This document shows, piece by piece, positions 32,433 to 44,315 of a stretch of DNA of 64,000 nt. Below the pieces are notes generated by a model. It saw nothing but the letters and a program-made list of their open reading frames with translations, was not told the DNA's origin and ran no database searches. The translations under genes and the position numbers were made by a program. Source of the DNA: Coprinus comatus (taxonomy: Eukaryota; Basidiomycota; Agaricomycetes; Agaricales; Agaricaceae); NCBI GenBank assembly GCA_034638255.1, contig JAWPGT010000045.1, forward strand, positions 1 to 64,000, read 5' to 3'. Numbering within the stretch: position 1 is the first letter of the stretch; the number at the start of each line of letters is the position of its first letter.

Positions 32433-33629
32433 ATGCCCTCCACAACTACAGTCCCAGCACTCAAACTCCCAGTTCCCCCACCATTCGCTGGAGACACAGC
32501 ATCCTACGGTCATTGGAAACAACGACTTGGAATCTACTATGCAGCAGATCAAGCCCGATTCCATGACAGCGAAACAAAGATCCTATACACTCTTTCCCTT
32601 ATGGTTGGACCGGCAGCCACATGGGCACATGCCTTCACAGAAAGCGCATACGACGACAAGAACTTCAACCTACAACTTCGGAACCTTCACACAGCATTCA
32701 ACAAAGCCTTGGACACAAGCTTCCGCTCATCCACCCATGTCTCAGATGCCATGGCCCGGATTACCAAGTTTAAACAAGGAATGCGCAACGTACACGAGTA
32801 CATCGCAGAATTCGAATCCCTCGCACTTGAAGCACAAATCACACAAGACACACTCAAAATCCATCTCTTCAAAATGGGTCTTGAACCCACAATTGGAATG
32901 TATGCCATCAGAGCCATGCCAGCCGATACCTATGAAGCATGGAAAGGCGCTGCCCGCGCAGCCAGCCACATACTTCAGTCTGAACGAGACTATCGTCAGA
33001 CACACTACCCCAAAAAGGATCCCCAAAGGAACCCTCAAATACGTCAAAACCCTCGCTATCGCCAGGCTCAAAACTTTCGTCAACCGCAGTCTATCCCGCG
33101 TTACGTTCAACCACCCGTGGTCGCAAAAGACCCGTACGCCATGGATGTCGACTACATCGAAGAGGCAATCAATAACCTTCGCCTCAACGGTGAAGAGGAA
33201 CTCTGTAACATACACGATGAACAGGAGGACTTTGAAGAAGAAGCCCCTCAGCCATCTCAAATTGATCCCGGAGAAATCCTTAATCAATTCATCGACAGAG
33301 TCTTCACAAGCGAACAAAAGGAATTATTCAGAGATCGACTCTGTTTCCTCTGCAAGAAACCAGGCCATTTCGCCAACCGATGCCCAGCTCGACGAACTGG
33401 CCCATCACCTAATCGCCCGAGGTCAATCCCTCGCCAGGCGTACAACCAGAGGAAGGCCCCGACCAAAAATCGAAACCCCCATCTACGACGCCAGATCAAC
33501 AACCTCATTGAAACCGCCCCTGAAGAAGAAGTAGCAGACGTCTACGATTACTTCTCCCAAGATAACATGAACGACGATTTCACAGCGAAATCAAGGATTT
33601 TGCTTAAAGAGATTAGCCACCACGTCTAA
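32433..33629 (+). CDS. Gag of element 2
   Basis: 398 codons from an ATG. It has a classic Ty3-type Gag core: PPPFAGDTASYGHWKQRL, FKQGMRNVHEYIAEFESLA, TLKIHLFKMGLEPTI, followed by a linker and a CCHC knuckle CFLCKKPGHFANRC. Upstream, in other frames, an acidic and Pro-rich stretch (SSSEEDDSDDDDPPPIPP) suggests the original N-terminus was longer and has been shifted. The 196-codon frame at 31976–32566 has no ATG and is probably part of that shifted leader. Confidence 0.85.
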   Translation: MPSTTTVPALKLPVPPPFAGDTASYGHWKQRLGIYYAADQARFHDSETKILYTLSLMVGPAATWAHAFTESAYDDKNFNLQLRNLHTAFNKALDTSFRSSTHVSDAMARITKFKQGMRNVHEYIAEFESLALEAQITQDTLKIHLFKMGLEPTIGMYAIRAMPADTYEAWKGAARAASHILQSERDYRQTHYPKKDPQRNPQIRQNPRYRQAQNFRQPQSIPRYVQPPVVAKDPYAMDVDYIEEAINNLRLNGEEELCNIHDEQEDFEEEAPQPSQIDPGEILNQFIDRVFTSEQKELFRDRLCFLCKKPGHFANRCPARRTGPSPNRPRSIPRQAYNQRKAPTKNRNPHLRRQINNLIETAPEEEVADVYDYFSQDNMNDDFTAKSRILLKEISHHV

Positions 33630-33734
33630 CTCTCTTCCATCTGTGTCTACTGCCCCATCTACATCATCATATCTATTCCTCTTCCACTCAACGCTGTACA
33701 ACTCGGAGGAAATGGATCCAACTCTATCTACGCC

Positions 33735-36700
33735 CCCACACAAACTTCCAGTGCAGTAGCCAACTCAGAAACCGTGGATATCCTCGCCCTCATCGACTCA
33801 GGAGCAGGAGGAAATTTCATTGACCCAGCTTTGGTAAAACAACACCAATGGCCTGTCAAGAAACTCTTAAAACCCATTACTGCTTACAATGCAGATGGTA
33901 CCAAAAATGGTGTTTGTTCATTCTATTCCCCATTGAACTGTACAGTTAATGGTCGACAAACAACCATCGAAGCCAAAATAATCAGTCTCGGAAAACCTAG
34001 AATCATTTTAGGATTCCCCTGGTTACAGGAAAATAATCCAGACATCAATTGGTCTGACAGATTACTTAAATGGAGAGAAGAAGAATCAAGCGACGAGATA
34101 TACCTTGATCTAATTCAAACCATTACAGATGATGACACACAACTGAACAAAATCTGCCTCGACGAGGAAGACTCAGTTGAAATCAACGTCAAAACATCAT
34201 CCTCTAACACCATTGCTCAACAATTTGGTGACAAGAAACAAGACGACCCTAAGAAAGTCGTTCCTAAAGAGTTTCGCCGAATTCTACAAACTCTTTGACA
34301 AGAAAGCATCAGAACGCTTTCCTCAAACCCGACCTTGGGATCATAAAATTGAACTCGAAGATTCATTCGAAGCTCGTTCAATTAAACCATATCGGTTATC
34401 ACCTCTAGAAGAGAAGGAACTCGACACCTTCTTAAAAGAGAATCTTGAAAAAGGTTACATTCGACCTTCAAAATCACCTATGGCCTCCCCTTTCTTCTTT
34501 GTAGGAAAGAAAGATGGAAAACTACGGCCCTGTCAAGATTACAGATATCTAAATCAACACACTATCAAAAACGCATATCCCATTCCCCTCATCTCATCAA
34601 TACTCGACAAATTGAGAGATTCGAAATGGTTCACAAAACTTGATGTTCGTCTAGGATATAACAATATCCGCATAAAAAGATGGAGATCAATGGAAAGGAG
34701 CCTTTAAAACAACTAAAGGACTTTTCGAACCCACAGTCATGTTCTTTGGAATGTGCAACTCGCCAGCTACCTTCCAAGCAATGATGGACTCATTGTTTAG
34801 AAAGCTGATAGATGATGGAGAAGTCATTGTCTATATGGATGATATCCTCATTCATGCCAAAACTAAAGAGGAACTTCGCCGTATCACTAAAGAAGTACTA
34901 CGAATCCTCCTAAAGAATGATCTATTTCTCAAAACAGAGAAATGCGAATTCGAAAAACAACACCTCGAGTATCTCGGTGTAATCATCACTCCCAACAACG
35001 TCGCCATGGACCCCGCAAAATTACAAGGCATCCAACAATGGCCCGTACCCAAATCAGTACGAGACGTTCGCAAGTTCATTGGATTTTGCAACTTCTACCG
35101 CAAATTCATTCGAAACTACTCCGACCTCGCACATCCGCTTAACGCTCTTATGTCTAATACTAAAGTATTCGATTGGACATCCGAATGCCAGTCTTCATTC
35201 GAAGATCTGAAAGCGCGATTTCTCACACAGCCCATCCTCACAGTTGCCGATCAAACTAAACCGTTTGAAATAGAATGCGATGCATCTCTATACGCAACAG
35301 GAGCTGTCCTACTACAACGAGACACCAATGGAGTCAAGCACCCAGTTGCTTATCACAGCCGAAGTTTCAATCCCGCCGAACGAAACTATCATTGCTCAGA
35401 GCAAGAATTTCTCGCAATAATTCGAGCACTCACAGAGTGGAGACACTACTTCGAAGGATCACCACACAAAACCATTGTATGGTCCGATCACGAAAACCTC
35501 AAACGTTGGAAAAACCCTCAAGATCTCAACCGACGACAAGCACGATGGACAGCGTATATGCAACGATTCAACATCGAAATCCGACATATTCCCGGCAAGA
35601 AAAATGGTCCCGCTGATCATCTATCCCGAAGACCTGATCACGTACCTATCGGAGACGATAATCATGACGTAACTGCGCACTACCCCCGTCATTATTCTCC
35701 ACAGATTTACAAGAAACGTCACTCTGCATTATTGATGACCTCATCGGTCAGAAAATAAAAGACGTCACTCAACAACGGTCTTCATCTATTCCTGAAACAT
35801 ACGTCATCGATGACGATGGTTTCCTCCGCTACCAGAATAAGATTGTCATCCCAGATGATCTTCTTCTTAGACGATCCCTCTTACAAAGAGTACACGACCA
35901 TATCACCGCTGGACATCCAGGAATTACAGAAACTTTACGAAAACTAAAGCAATACTGTTACTGGCCCGGTATGAACTCGTTCGTACACAACTACGTTCAA
36001 GGTTGTGGAACTTGTCAACAATACAAGATTAACCGCCACCCACTCAAAGCACCCTTTACAACCCATAAAAGGACCTGCTTCCATCCGTCCATTCACCCAA
36101 ATCTCCATGGATATGATAACGGATCTACCTCCAGACGGCCCCTATGACTCTATATTGTCCATAGTGGACCATGGACTTACAAAGGGGATATTAATTATTC
36201 CTACTGCGAAAACAGCCACAGCCAATGACATAGCCGAGCTATTGATAGAACGGTTATTCGCCAAATTCGGAACTCCTGAAAAGGTTATCTCAGATCGAGG
36301 ACCCCAATTCATCGCTAAGTCAATGCAAGAATTCTATTCAAAACTAAATATAGAACCCGCATACTCGACCGCCTATCACCCTCAATCCGACGGATCAACC
36401 GAAAGATTCAATCAAGAGATCGAACTATTCTTATCCATCTATTGCTCTGCAAACCCCAACTCCTGGGCACGAGCACTGCCTATCCTTGAATTTACACACA
36501 ATTCCCGTACCCATGCTGGTCGCACTCAAACCCCATTCGAACTAATGTATGGCTATGCACCAAAAACATTCCATACTACGGAAGAACCCTCAAACATCCC
36601 ATCTATCTCATCCCGATTTGAGTACCTCAAGCAAACAAGAGAACAGGCTCAAGAAGCTCATGAACATATGCGTCAAATTATGGCCGCTCGATCGAACAGA

Positions 36701-37138
36701 CCATTACCAACCCTAGAACCAGGACAACGGGTCTGGCTCGATAACAGAAACCTCCAAATCAAATACAAATCGAAGAAAATGGCACAGCGCCGAGAAGGCC
36801 CCTTCAAAATTCTACGCAAAATAGGAACAACCACCTATGAGCTGGAGTTACCAATGACGTGGAGGATCCACAACAAATTCCATATCCAACTCCTCACTCC
36901 TGTCAAAGAGAATGACGTATATGGCAAAATGTTTACAGCACCACCTCCAGACATCGTAAATGGAGAAGAAGAATACGAAGTCGAAAATATCCTGAACCAC
37001 CGAGGAACCCCGAGGACAAGACGGTATCTTGTTCATTGGAAAGGATACTCTTCTACGGAAGATTCTTGGGAGCCTGAATCGAATCTTACCAATTCAGGAG
37101 CAATCCTAAAAAGTTATAAAGAGAGACATGGACTCTGA
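33735..37138 (+). pseudogene. Pol of element 2, at least four frameshifts
   Basis: Pieces lie in order in changing frames. Protease ALIDSGAGGNF: 33774–34298. RT first half with [19 protein letters not shown]: to about 34676, where an A-run (AAAAA) gains one base. RT second half with VYMDDIL, then RNase H (ECDASLYATGAVL): 34739–35680. Integrase zinc head (HDHITAGHPGITE...CGTCQQY): about 35690–36055. Integrase core with MDMITDLP, ISDRGPQF, TERFNQEIE and a C-terminal chromodomain (EVENILNHRGT, YLVHWKGYSSTEDSWEPE): about 36057–37138. Other shifts fall near 34275, 35685 and 36057. Domains are otherwise well preserved, so inactivation is fairly recent. Confidence 0.88.
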
Positions 37139-38487
37139 CCAAATCCCCAGTTCAATGCTCTACTCTCCTCCCAATACACCCATCACTACTACTATCACCA
37201 ATGCCCCCTCCACCGTACTCCCAACCCAAACCTTGGCTCCTACCAATGGTTCCACCACACGCATCCCTCTCCCGTATTCCCCTGACACTCAGCTTGTTCG
37301 ATTCCGACTATCATGCGAAACATACATCGCTGACCTCGAATCCGTTCATCGAAACAACTCTGAACGCCGCACACTCCTTCACACCCTTCGGGAAGACCTA
37401 TCTGCTTACTTTCCTCAAAGAGCTAAGGAACTGTACCTTTGGGACACCTTGGCCCACACTTGTCAAAAACTCCAATCGAATGGTTTTTCACAACCAGAGC
37501 ATGCTAGCCTCCACCAGCTTTTCCAGGATCTTGACAGATCCCGAAATTCAAGACCTTCGCTCTTCAGCGTTAGTTTTGGACCACGATATGTTAGCACTAG
37601 CAACCTTGAGACTCGAAGGGACGGAATCCTTTCTAGAGACTCGGAAGCGACTCACACCACTCCTCAGGAACCACTACATGCTCGAACAATGGGCCCGGAA
37701 CCTGACCACTCAGGAAAGCTACTACCTGACCAACCTACTATCCCACCAAACGTTCCCAGCCAATGTCCCCAGACCCCATACATGCCACCAATTAAATCCA
37801 CACAGCGTCGGTGCCCTGCATGTAACGGACATAACCACTTCCTACCACATTGCGAAAGTTACTTCTGCAACCACTGTAAGCAAACTGCTCCAGGCCACTA
37901 TGCCAAGCATTGCTCCCGCAACAAGTACAAAGGCCTCCCTTCCAACACCATCCCGACCTCCGTTATTGAGGAGCACTACATCCAAAACCCTAAACTCCGC
38001 CCTGCCGATAAAACGGACAGTAACATTCTACAAGGAGATAGGACACTTTTACAACAGCAACCGACACAACGACCAATCAATCGAGGGACAACGCGTCCTA
38101 GCATTCATGAACCACCAGAGATACGCCGCTCACGATCGACAGGACCCCGTACCCCGATTCCGACTGGATCTCGCAGTAAAAGACATCATCGATGCCATTC
38201 CCACTCTCGCCAAGCACGCCGCCGCTCACGCCAGAGTACTGGATCAAATCAAGAAGACTTTGGACGAGACTTTGGAGAAGACTACGACCCCGTCGCCGAG
38301 GCCAACATCACTGGCTCCCCTTGCAGAGACCTCTGAAGTTGAGAATGAGGACATTCCCCTTAAGGAAGGAAGTAATGTTACGAGTCCACCCAAACCACCG
38401 GCCCGTACCACCACCACCGAGGAAGACTTGTTCGCCATCTTCCCCGAACTCATTCCCAATGATGACACCATGGACGACTCCGCTTGA
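37128..38487 (+). CDS. Third ORF of element 2, zinc knuckles, two overlapping frames
   Basis: One frame (37128–38336, 402 codons) starts at an ATG overlapping the pol stop by 11 bases. It has a helical N-terminus (YIADLESVHRNNSERRTLLH) and two knuckles, CPACNGHNHFLPHC and CNHCKQTAPGHYAKHC (the latter with wider spacing). A second frame (37201–38487, 428 codons) overlaps it almost fully. That frame carries protein-like stretches (DPEIQDLRSSALVLDHDM, RLDLAVKDIIDAIPTLAKHA) and an acidic end (EEDLFAIFPELIPND) encoded inside the 3' LTR. The likeliest reading is one ancestral protein whose parts were split by small indels; true dual coding is the alternative. Function unknown. Confidence 0.6.
38362..38375 (+). 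promoter_or_regulatory. Polypurine tract of element 2
   Basis: AAGGAAGGAAGTAA lies directly before the 3' LTR. It also lies within the open second frame of the third ORF. Confidence 0.7.
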
Positions 38488-39012
38488 CATACCATTCCCC
38501 GGTGACATCACAGTGACATCACTATGACATCGTTATGACCTAACGTCGAACTAAGTATGAGACTCCACTTATGCTTAGAAGTATACATTTCCCCAGCTCC
38601 AGTATTAGTTATCTGTTTCGTCATTTTACTCCTGTTGACTAATCTTTCATTGTATATGGAGTAAATAGTCCCCGACCCCCCGATGTCTCACCTACTCCTG
38701 TTGACAGTTCTAGCATTGTGTATGGAGTAGATTATAAAGCGATGACGAGTATTAGGTTATAATTAGTTAGTAGCTATTATTAGGTACATCCCTAGAATAG
38801 TATAAATACTCGATGTAGTAGACGATTAAAGCCTCAAGCTTTAATCTCTTCTGTTGTAGCCCTTATACATCTCTGTCTCCATACCTCTCGGTCACTAGGT
38901 TGAAAGGCCTTGAGATTGCAGCAGAGTGTTTATTGATCGCACGTTCCTACACGACTGCACTCTAGCGTTTAAGTTCCAGGAGTGTTCAGCTTAACGGTTC
39001 GTGGTCATAACA
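38376..39012 (+). repeat. 3' LTR of element 2
   Basis: 637 bases with TGTTA...TAACA ends. About 20 differences from the 5' copy were counted by eye, clustered near 38745–38780. TATAAATA is at 38801–38808 and the priming sequence at 38836–38847. Confidence 0.92.
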
Positions 39013-39020
39013 GTGTTAGT

Positions 39021-39081
39021 AGGGATTAACAGACAATTGCTAGAAAGAGGTCTTTCTGAAGGTTTGTCAGCTATAATCCCT
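39021..39081. repeat. Imperfect inverted repeat downstream of HNH gene
   Basis: agggatta..acagacaa at one end pairs with ttgtcagctataatccct at the other, with an inner AGAAAG/CTTTCT stem. It lies between element 2 and the 3' end of the HNH gene and could be a transcript 3' structure or a trace of a small element. Confidence 0.4.
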
Positions 39082-39269
39082 TGTTTAACCCACATTTTGG
39101 ATGAAAAGGGCCTTCTGACCATGGTCTAAGGCTACACAAGTTGTAAAAAGATAGGTAGAATGTTCAGCAATATAGTCAAATGGATGGTTCATTGAATCAT
39201 TACATCAATCTTGACAAAATATATGTAGAAGTACCGTAAGTTCCTGTGACTCTAGATGCCGGGTTTCAA

Positions 39270-40534
39270 TCAACATACAAGTGCCTTGTGAAGCTGAGAG
39301 GCTAAAAGATCAGCCGAAGAGCCATCAGTGGCTAATACACGGTCATTCTCTTCCATCTTCCGATCATAGTAATCCAAGTACCCAGCTGCACCTGATAAAT
39401 GGGCAACTCTGCAAACTGCCGCATGTAACCTGAGATACCTTGGATCAGGTAGTTTGAGGTCTAAAGTTGTAGTGAAAGTAACATGGCGTCGATAGGGAGA
39501 TACTAGTAAGGTTTTGACCTCATAAGTGTTTGGCGGTCCCTATTCAGAAGATTTAATGAGTAAAGAGAATGATACGAAGATGGAGCTCACTTGTTGTTCT
39601 TCGAACCACAGACCCAGGTCATCAAATAGAACGTGGGCATCCACACATAGGGTTAATCCGTTTGTTAAACTATGTATGTTATCACCGTTGAGTTCAGTGA
39701 GAACGTCAATATCTTGGAAACTGTGAATGATAGCCCAAACGGAACCAGAATACTTTGTCTGAATGTTACGTTAACAACAGGAAGAGCGCGAATGGGAGGG
39801 TCCAAGAACCTTCAAGTGGTTATTTACGTCTGGTTTGAGGTCCCAGTTGGTTGAAGGAGGAAAAATGTGGCAAAAATTGGTTGCGACAGATTGGAAGTTG
39901 ACCGCAACTCGGTCGGCATGGTTCATATGCTCATAGGCACCCCTATCAACTTGCCCCGTAACCATACATCGAAAATTATCACGTTCCAACGCCTTCGGAA
40001 AATGGGCTGATAAGTGGACGTCTAAGACATCGAAGACCAACTCACGGCTCTCTTTGCTGCTGAATGGTCCCGTGGAGCTGGCTCAATTGCGACACCAAAA
40101 AAGGCAGCATGCATTTCAAAAGATGGCCGACTGGGATGTTGCGAAGGGGCAGGGGTCCTGCCTTTGTGTTGGCGGACTGACAATGGGAGATGTTTGCAAG
40201 GTGATGGTGAAGGCGGGGGAAGAAACTTACAAAGGCGAATGAGATGATTAATATATATTTCAGCCAGCATACTCGTATCCTGATTGTTGATGCGACATTC
40301 CAATATTTCATTGGCTACGATGTCACAACCTCCAACGGTGCCCAGTTCTCGGAGTAAATACCCCAGACATCGCGCATACATTAAGCACCTCTGGTTGTGA
40401 CCAGCATCAGCTTCATCCTCCAGACAGACTTGATAGGCTTCATGTAATGTAACTTGGCCCACTAAATCAAAGTTGTTTGGTGGTAAAGGTTGTTGTCGTG
40501 GGTAGTCCTGCGCGTGGAGAAGGGCCGCTGCCAT
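39270..40534 (-). CDS. HNH_2-type nuclease-domain protein
   Basis: Exons on the minus strand: 40534–40231, 40176–40046, about 39987–39831, about 39757–39590, and about 39540–39270. The first exon (MAAALLHAQDYPRQQ...) is helical. The HNH core reads ALERDNFRCMVTGQVD, then CHIFPPSTN, then FQDIDVLTELNGDNIHSLTN and GLTLCVDAHVLFDDLGLWFE. This is the usual pattern of the fungal HNH_2 family (PF13391), which is expanded in basidiomycetes and of unknown role. The frame continues cleanly to a stop at 39270–39272. No break is seen despite the neighbouring retrotransposon 258 bases away. Confidence 0.8.
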
Positions 40535-40636
40535 GGTAAGTTATTGTTAAAGATTCAACTGTGTGTGACACGGACAAAGTCTTGTCAAGTCACGCGTTGT
40601 AGCGTTTCTCTTGTTTCCCACGTGATTATAGTACCC

Positions 40637-41330
40637 TGTTATCTTATCCAATGATCATATGTTTATCTCCATCGTGGTTATGTTTCATATTATTTATGTT
40701 ACAAACAAGAGATTCCTATATATAAAGCTTATCCCTGTATTAGCGTCGGATCAGGCTTTTCGAATCGTACTGTTTTGAACACTTAATCGTTCTTGAGCGA
40801 CTTCGCTAAGGCTTCGTGTGTTCTACCGTGATTATCTAATAGTCACTCTAGTGCCACATATTTTTAAGTGTTTTATCAACACCCTCGAGAACTCATACTC
40901 GTCGCTGTACTCTCTGCTTTTTTGTACCCTCGTCTCCTGGATCCCTCTGGTCTGATCAACCAGCTTCTCCTTGACCCGAACTGGTACTACCCTCTCGTAT
41001 AATCCTATGTCTTCATACTCGCTTCGCAGTCGTGGACTCCCCTGTTCCTAAGGGAGCTCTAGGTAAACCCATCTCATCTTCTAGTCTTGTCAAACCCTCT
41101 AGGTCTAGGAGGACTACTACTGGTCCTAACATAGTAGCCCCCTGTAACCCCGATGGGAACCCCAATGACTGTGACGATGGTGGTAAGGAGGATCAGAACT
41201 CCAATTACCCTGATGGTACCCACCACGATGATATTGCTTCGGATATTGACACCCGTAATGTAGTTGATGTAGTAGATAACCATACTATAAGTGAAGGGGA
41301 AGTTGATGTTCCCCACCTCGAGACTAAATA
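40637..41330 (+). mobile_element. Probable retroelement relic (LTR-like leader and gag start)
   Basis: A TATATAAA box at 40717 precedes a leader-like stretch. An ATG frame (MSSYSLRSRG, 41007) shifts by one base into a 120-codon frame rich in Ser, Asp and Asn (SPVPKGALGKPISSSSLVKP...). That resembles the N-terminus of a retroelement Gag, but no conserved core is present. The TGTTATC...ATCAACA segment at 40637–40881 might be an LTR; no second copy is in the window. Confidence 0.35.
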
Positions 41331-41616
41331 TCATTCTACTATAACTATTTGTGTATTTCTCGTTGTTCAGGTGCTCGGAAAGTGTTTTGAGAAGTGTTAA
41401 ATCTTTGTTTCCCAATTTCTTCACAACATCTGTGAGCTCATATTTGTGCTCAGAGTTGATTTCGCCCTCGAAGTACAGATTCTCGATATATAACTGGATC
41501 TGGGAAACAACCTCCACATATTTCTTGGCGTTAGCTTTCTTCGACTCCGTTCTCGCCTCGATGAGCCCATCAAAATCTATTATTAAAGGTACCGGAACGA
41601 AGGGCAGCAACGTCAA
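41330..41616 (-). pseudogene. Gene fragment of unknown family
   Basis: An open minus-strand frame reads like a real protein (IDFDGLIEARTESKKANAKK, YVEVVSQIQLYIENLYFEGE, LTDVVKKLGNKDLTLLKTL) but has no ATG. It loses protein character where the retroelement relic begins near 41330. It is probably a gene cut by that insertion. I recognise no domain. Confidence 0.4.
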
Positions 41617-41699
41617 TAGTTAATCGTTGATTATCGAGGTATTGAAAGCACATCGCGTAATGATAATGATAAGAAATTACTAAAAAAGATAATGACTAC

Positions 41700-43324
41700 T
41701 CATTTATACTCCGTTGCCTCGCTCGACTCATCACCACTATCGAGTAAACTGTACTGTTTTAACAACGTACACTCTCCTCCGTTCTCCAAATCAATGCTAT
41801 AGGAATAGAAATAACCATCCGATGAAAGTACCATAACTTGAGGCATCGTTCTGTATATAGAAACTTGTCAAGAGAATGAAAGACGTAATGGAACAAGAGA
41901 GAACTGACCCTGATAATGCTACGATAGTTCTTGCACTGGTTGTTGGTAACTTGAGGAAAGCAAAATCTCTTGTCGGTTCCCACATTTCGGTGAGCGTGTT
42001 AGGTAGATAACCGCCTACAGAATGGGATAATGTCTTTGTGACCTGCAACGACCGCCTTCTAAGGTTAAGGCTAGAGTACCATGGTCAGCAAGGATATCAA
42101 AAAATGACGCAAGAAACGAGGAGACTGACGACATAGCATTAGCGGATTTCTTCTTTTCCACGAAAGCATCGTATCCGGCGTCAAGTCCCTGTACTCCCTG
42201 TTGACTATCAACAGACTCTGGAGGACTGACTGCTGCAGCAGCGCCACTAGGTTCTTTAGCAGCAGCACCCTTTCCCCGATTCCCAAGCTTGAATATATGA
42301 ACCGTATCGTGAGCCGAACTGACAGCGAGTAGTGTACCGACCAAATTGAAGTTCATGGAATATATTTTTGTCTCCCTTGTCCCTCGTCTGAACTGGTACA
42401 GCTTTTCTGCTCCAGGAACACTCCATACTCTTATAACTGTTCCCTTATCTGAGGACGTTGCCAGGATGGTGCCGGTAGAGTCGATTGAGAGAAATGAGAT
42501 GGGTGATTTATGAGCTTGAATGACATTTGCCACTGTCAACGAACGTGTTGAGAATAATAGAACGTCGCCGGATTGAGAGGGTGAGGCGGTGGTAGACGGG
42601 TGAGATGGGGAAGAACTGGATGAGCTGGAGGGGGCAGCAGAGGAAGTGGGTGCGAGAGAAGAGGTTGGAGAAGGAACAGGGGAGGGGTATGCGAGATATG
42701 AGTTGTAAGCGGATGGGGACAAAGCACATATTGCTGTTATGGAGAGTAATTAGTATACTTTGTGTTTGCAGAGAGAGAACTGACCTTCTGGGTTTGGAGT
42801 TGTTTCTATGACGTGCAATAGACGCATATTTGAAATGTCATAGATATAGATCTCAGTCTCGAGAACGATGACCAGTGTCTTGCGGTTCAGTTTGACTGCG
42901 AGGATGGAGGAGGGGAAGAGGAGTTCGCAGATCATGGATTGACGCTGGTTTGGAGTTGATGAGCGAGAGAAAGGACAGACGAAAGGACGACTGACTTTGG
43001 TATTGACTATCTGCAGCTTGCGAGGAGACGACTGAGGCTGGTCTGCTGCCCCCACGAGAGCAATAAGGGATGTGCAGAACAGCATTTCGACTATCCCGCG
43101 AGCTCCATCGTCTACAACACACAATGTCAATCAACAAATCCCCCAGGCAGACGACACATACTCATAGTGTAGACCCGTCCGAACGGGTCACAGTTTGTGA
43201 TGTTGTAGCCCTTGCGAGTACCTACTGAGATGCATCTGAACTGGGTGAGGACGTTGTAGACGACGATGAGGACGACTTACGAAAAATCCTGGTTGAAATT
43301 CGCAAATAGCATGTTCGACGCCAT
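41700..43324 (-). CDS. ATG18: PROPPIN WD-repeat autophagy protein (Atg18/WIPI)
   Basis: It binds PI3P and PI(3,5)P2 on autophagic and endosomal/vacuolar membranes. The ATG is at 43322–43324 ([15 protein letters not shown]). Exons then give [43 protein letters not shown] and [10 protein letters not shown] long Ser/Pro/Ala insert follows, then [20 protein letters not shown], the diagnostic basic motif QFRRGTR, KIYSMNF, and a C-terminal exon [20 protein letters not shown] ending at 41700. The FRRG motif distinguishes PROPPINs from other WD proteins. Atg18 rather than Hsv2 is suggested by the length and the conserved C-terminus; this choice is less sure than the family. Confidence 0.88.
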
Positions 43325-44315
43325 CGCTGCAGGATGACAACGTATACCGTGCTGACTAAGCCATGTCTATATTGCTATTGCTACTTTCGGACGCGTGAGT
43401 TTAACCACATACATAATAATATTCAAAGGTAAAAAAAAAATGTTTCATAAACAGTAAACATAGCTTGATTCGTATGGAATATAGCTACTGCTAGATAGGG
43501 AGTGAGGGAGTTAACACACGTATATTATCCATAACTTCCATACAACATCAATCCATAACTTTCTTGTAGTCATAATATCCAATAACCGCATGATAGCCGT
43601 GCGTGGTTCCGACATCATATCAGGTTTGCCTTTATCAGGTGTGGATTTGAAATTTTTGAAGATAAAAAAGTTCAACTTCATGGGCAAGTGGGTAAGATTG
43701 ATCGCCCTGAGAAAGTAGAATACATCGACAATACCTAATGAACTTGAAGAGAAGACAGTTAAATACTTCATTATTGATTGAACAGCGAGCTTTCAACGTA
43801 TTCATTTTAAATATTCTAACTGTATGTCTATTTATACACTCCACATGACTAAATACTTGTGCTGGGATTGTATTCTGTTCCGAATTTTCAATTCGTGTAG
43901 TAGATTTTGCCTTTATTCTCCACTTTCTAGACTCTTGGGAATCACCCCATCACCCCAACGCATTTACTCCTTAATCTTTATTTACTGGAGTATAACACAC
44001 GTTGCGACTAACAATATCACCTTCCGTGATTATCTCGTTTTGGATTGCTTACCACTCTCAATATTACTCTTGTACGACCTTCACAGTAGTGGGTTTTTTT
44101 TGTGATAAGCCAATTACCTTTATGTTGCGTATAATAAATCTGAAAGGGTTCAATCCTCAAACTGACTTCAATGTCAATATGAGTGATTCTTATAATTAAT
44201 CAATTTACAGAGCATGAACCGTGTGAAGAAGCTGGAGGGATAGGTCATCGATCAGTACCCAGCGTTCGTCGTTAACGTTCAAGTTCAACGTTACTTACAA
44301 GGCTCGACGGTCTGT
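43325..44315. other. Intergenic; no gene seen
   Basis: This divergent gap between the PROPPIN gene and the first F-box-like copy is A/T-rich. Short frames on both strands show no domain and no consistent composition. Confidence 0.5.

Larger units (their letters stand above)
30723..39012 (+). mobile_element. Ty3/gypsy chromovirus, element 2 (frameshifted)
   Basis: It has two complete LTRs (about 3% different by eye), primer site, leader repeats, gag, a pol broken in at least four places, a third ORF region, and a polypurine tract. Flanks are GTCCC and GTGTT, so there is no target-site duplication. Confidence 0.9.

Noticed and set aside
32742..33317. 191-codon minus-strand frame inside gag of element 2
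   Set aside because: It is the antisense shadow of a well-supported Gag; Cys/Phe/Val-rich and domain-free.
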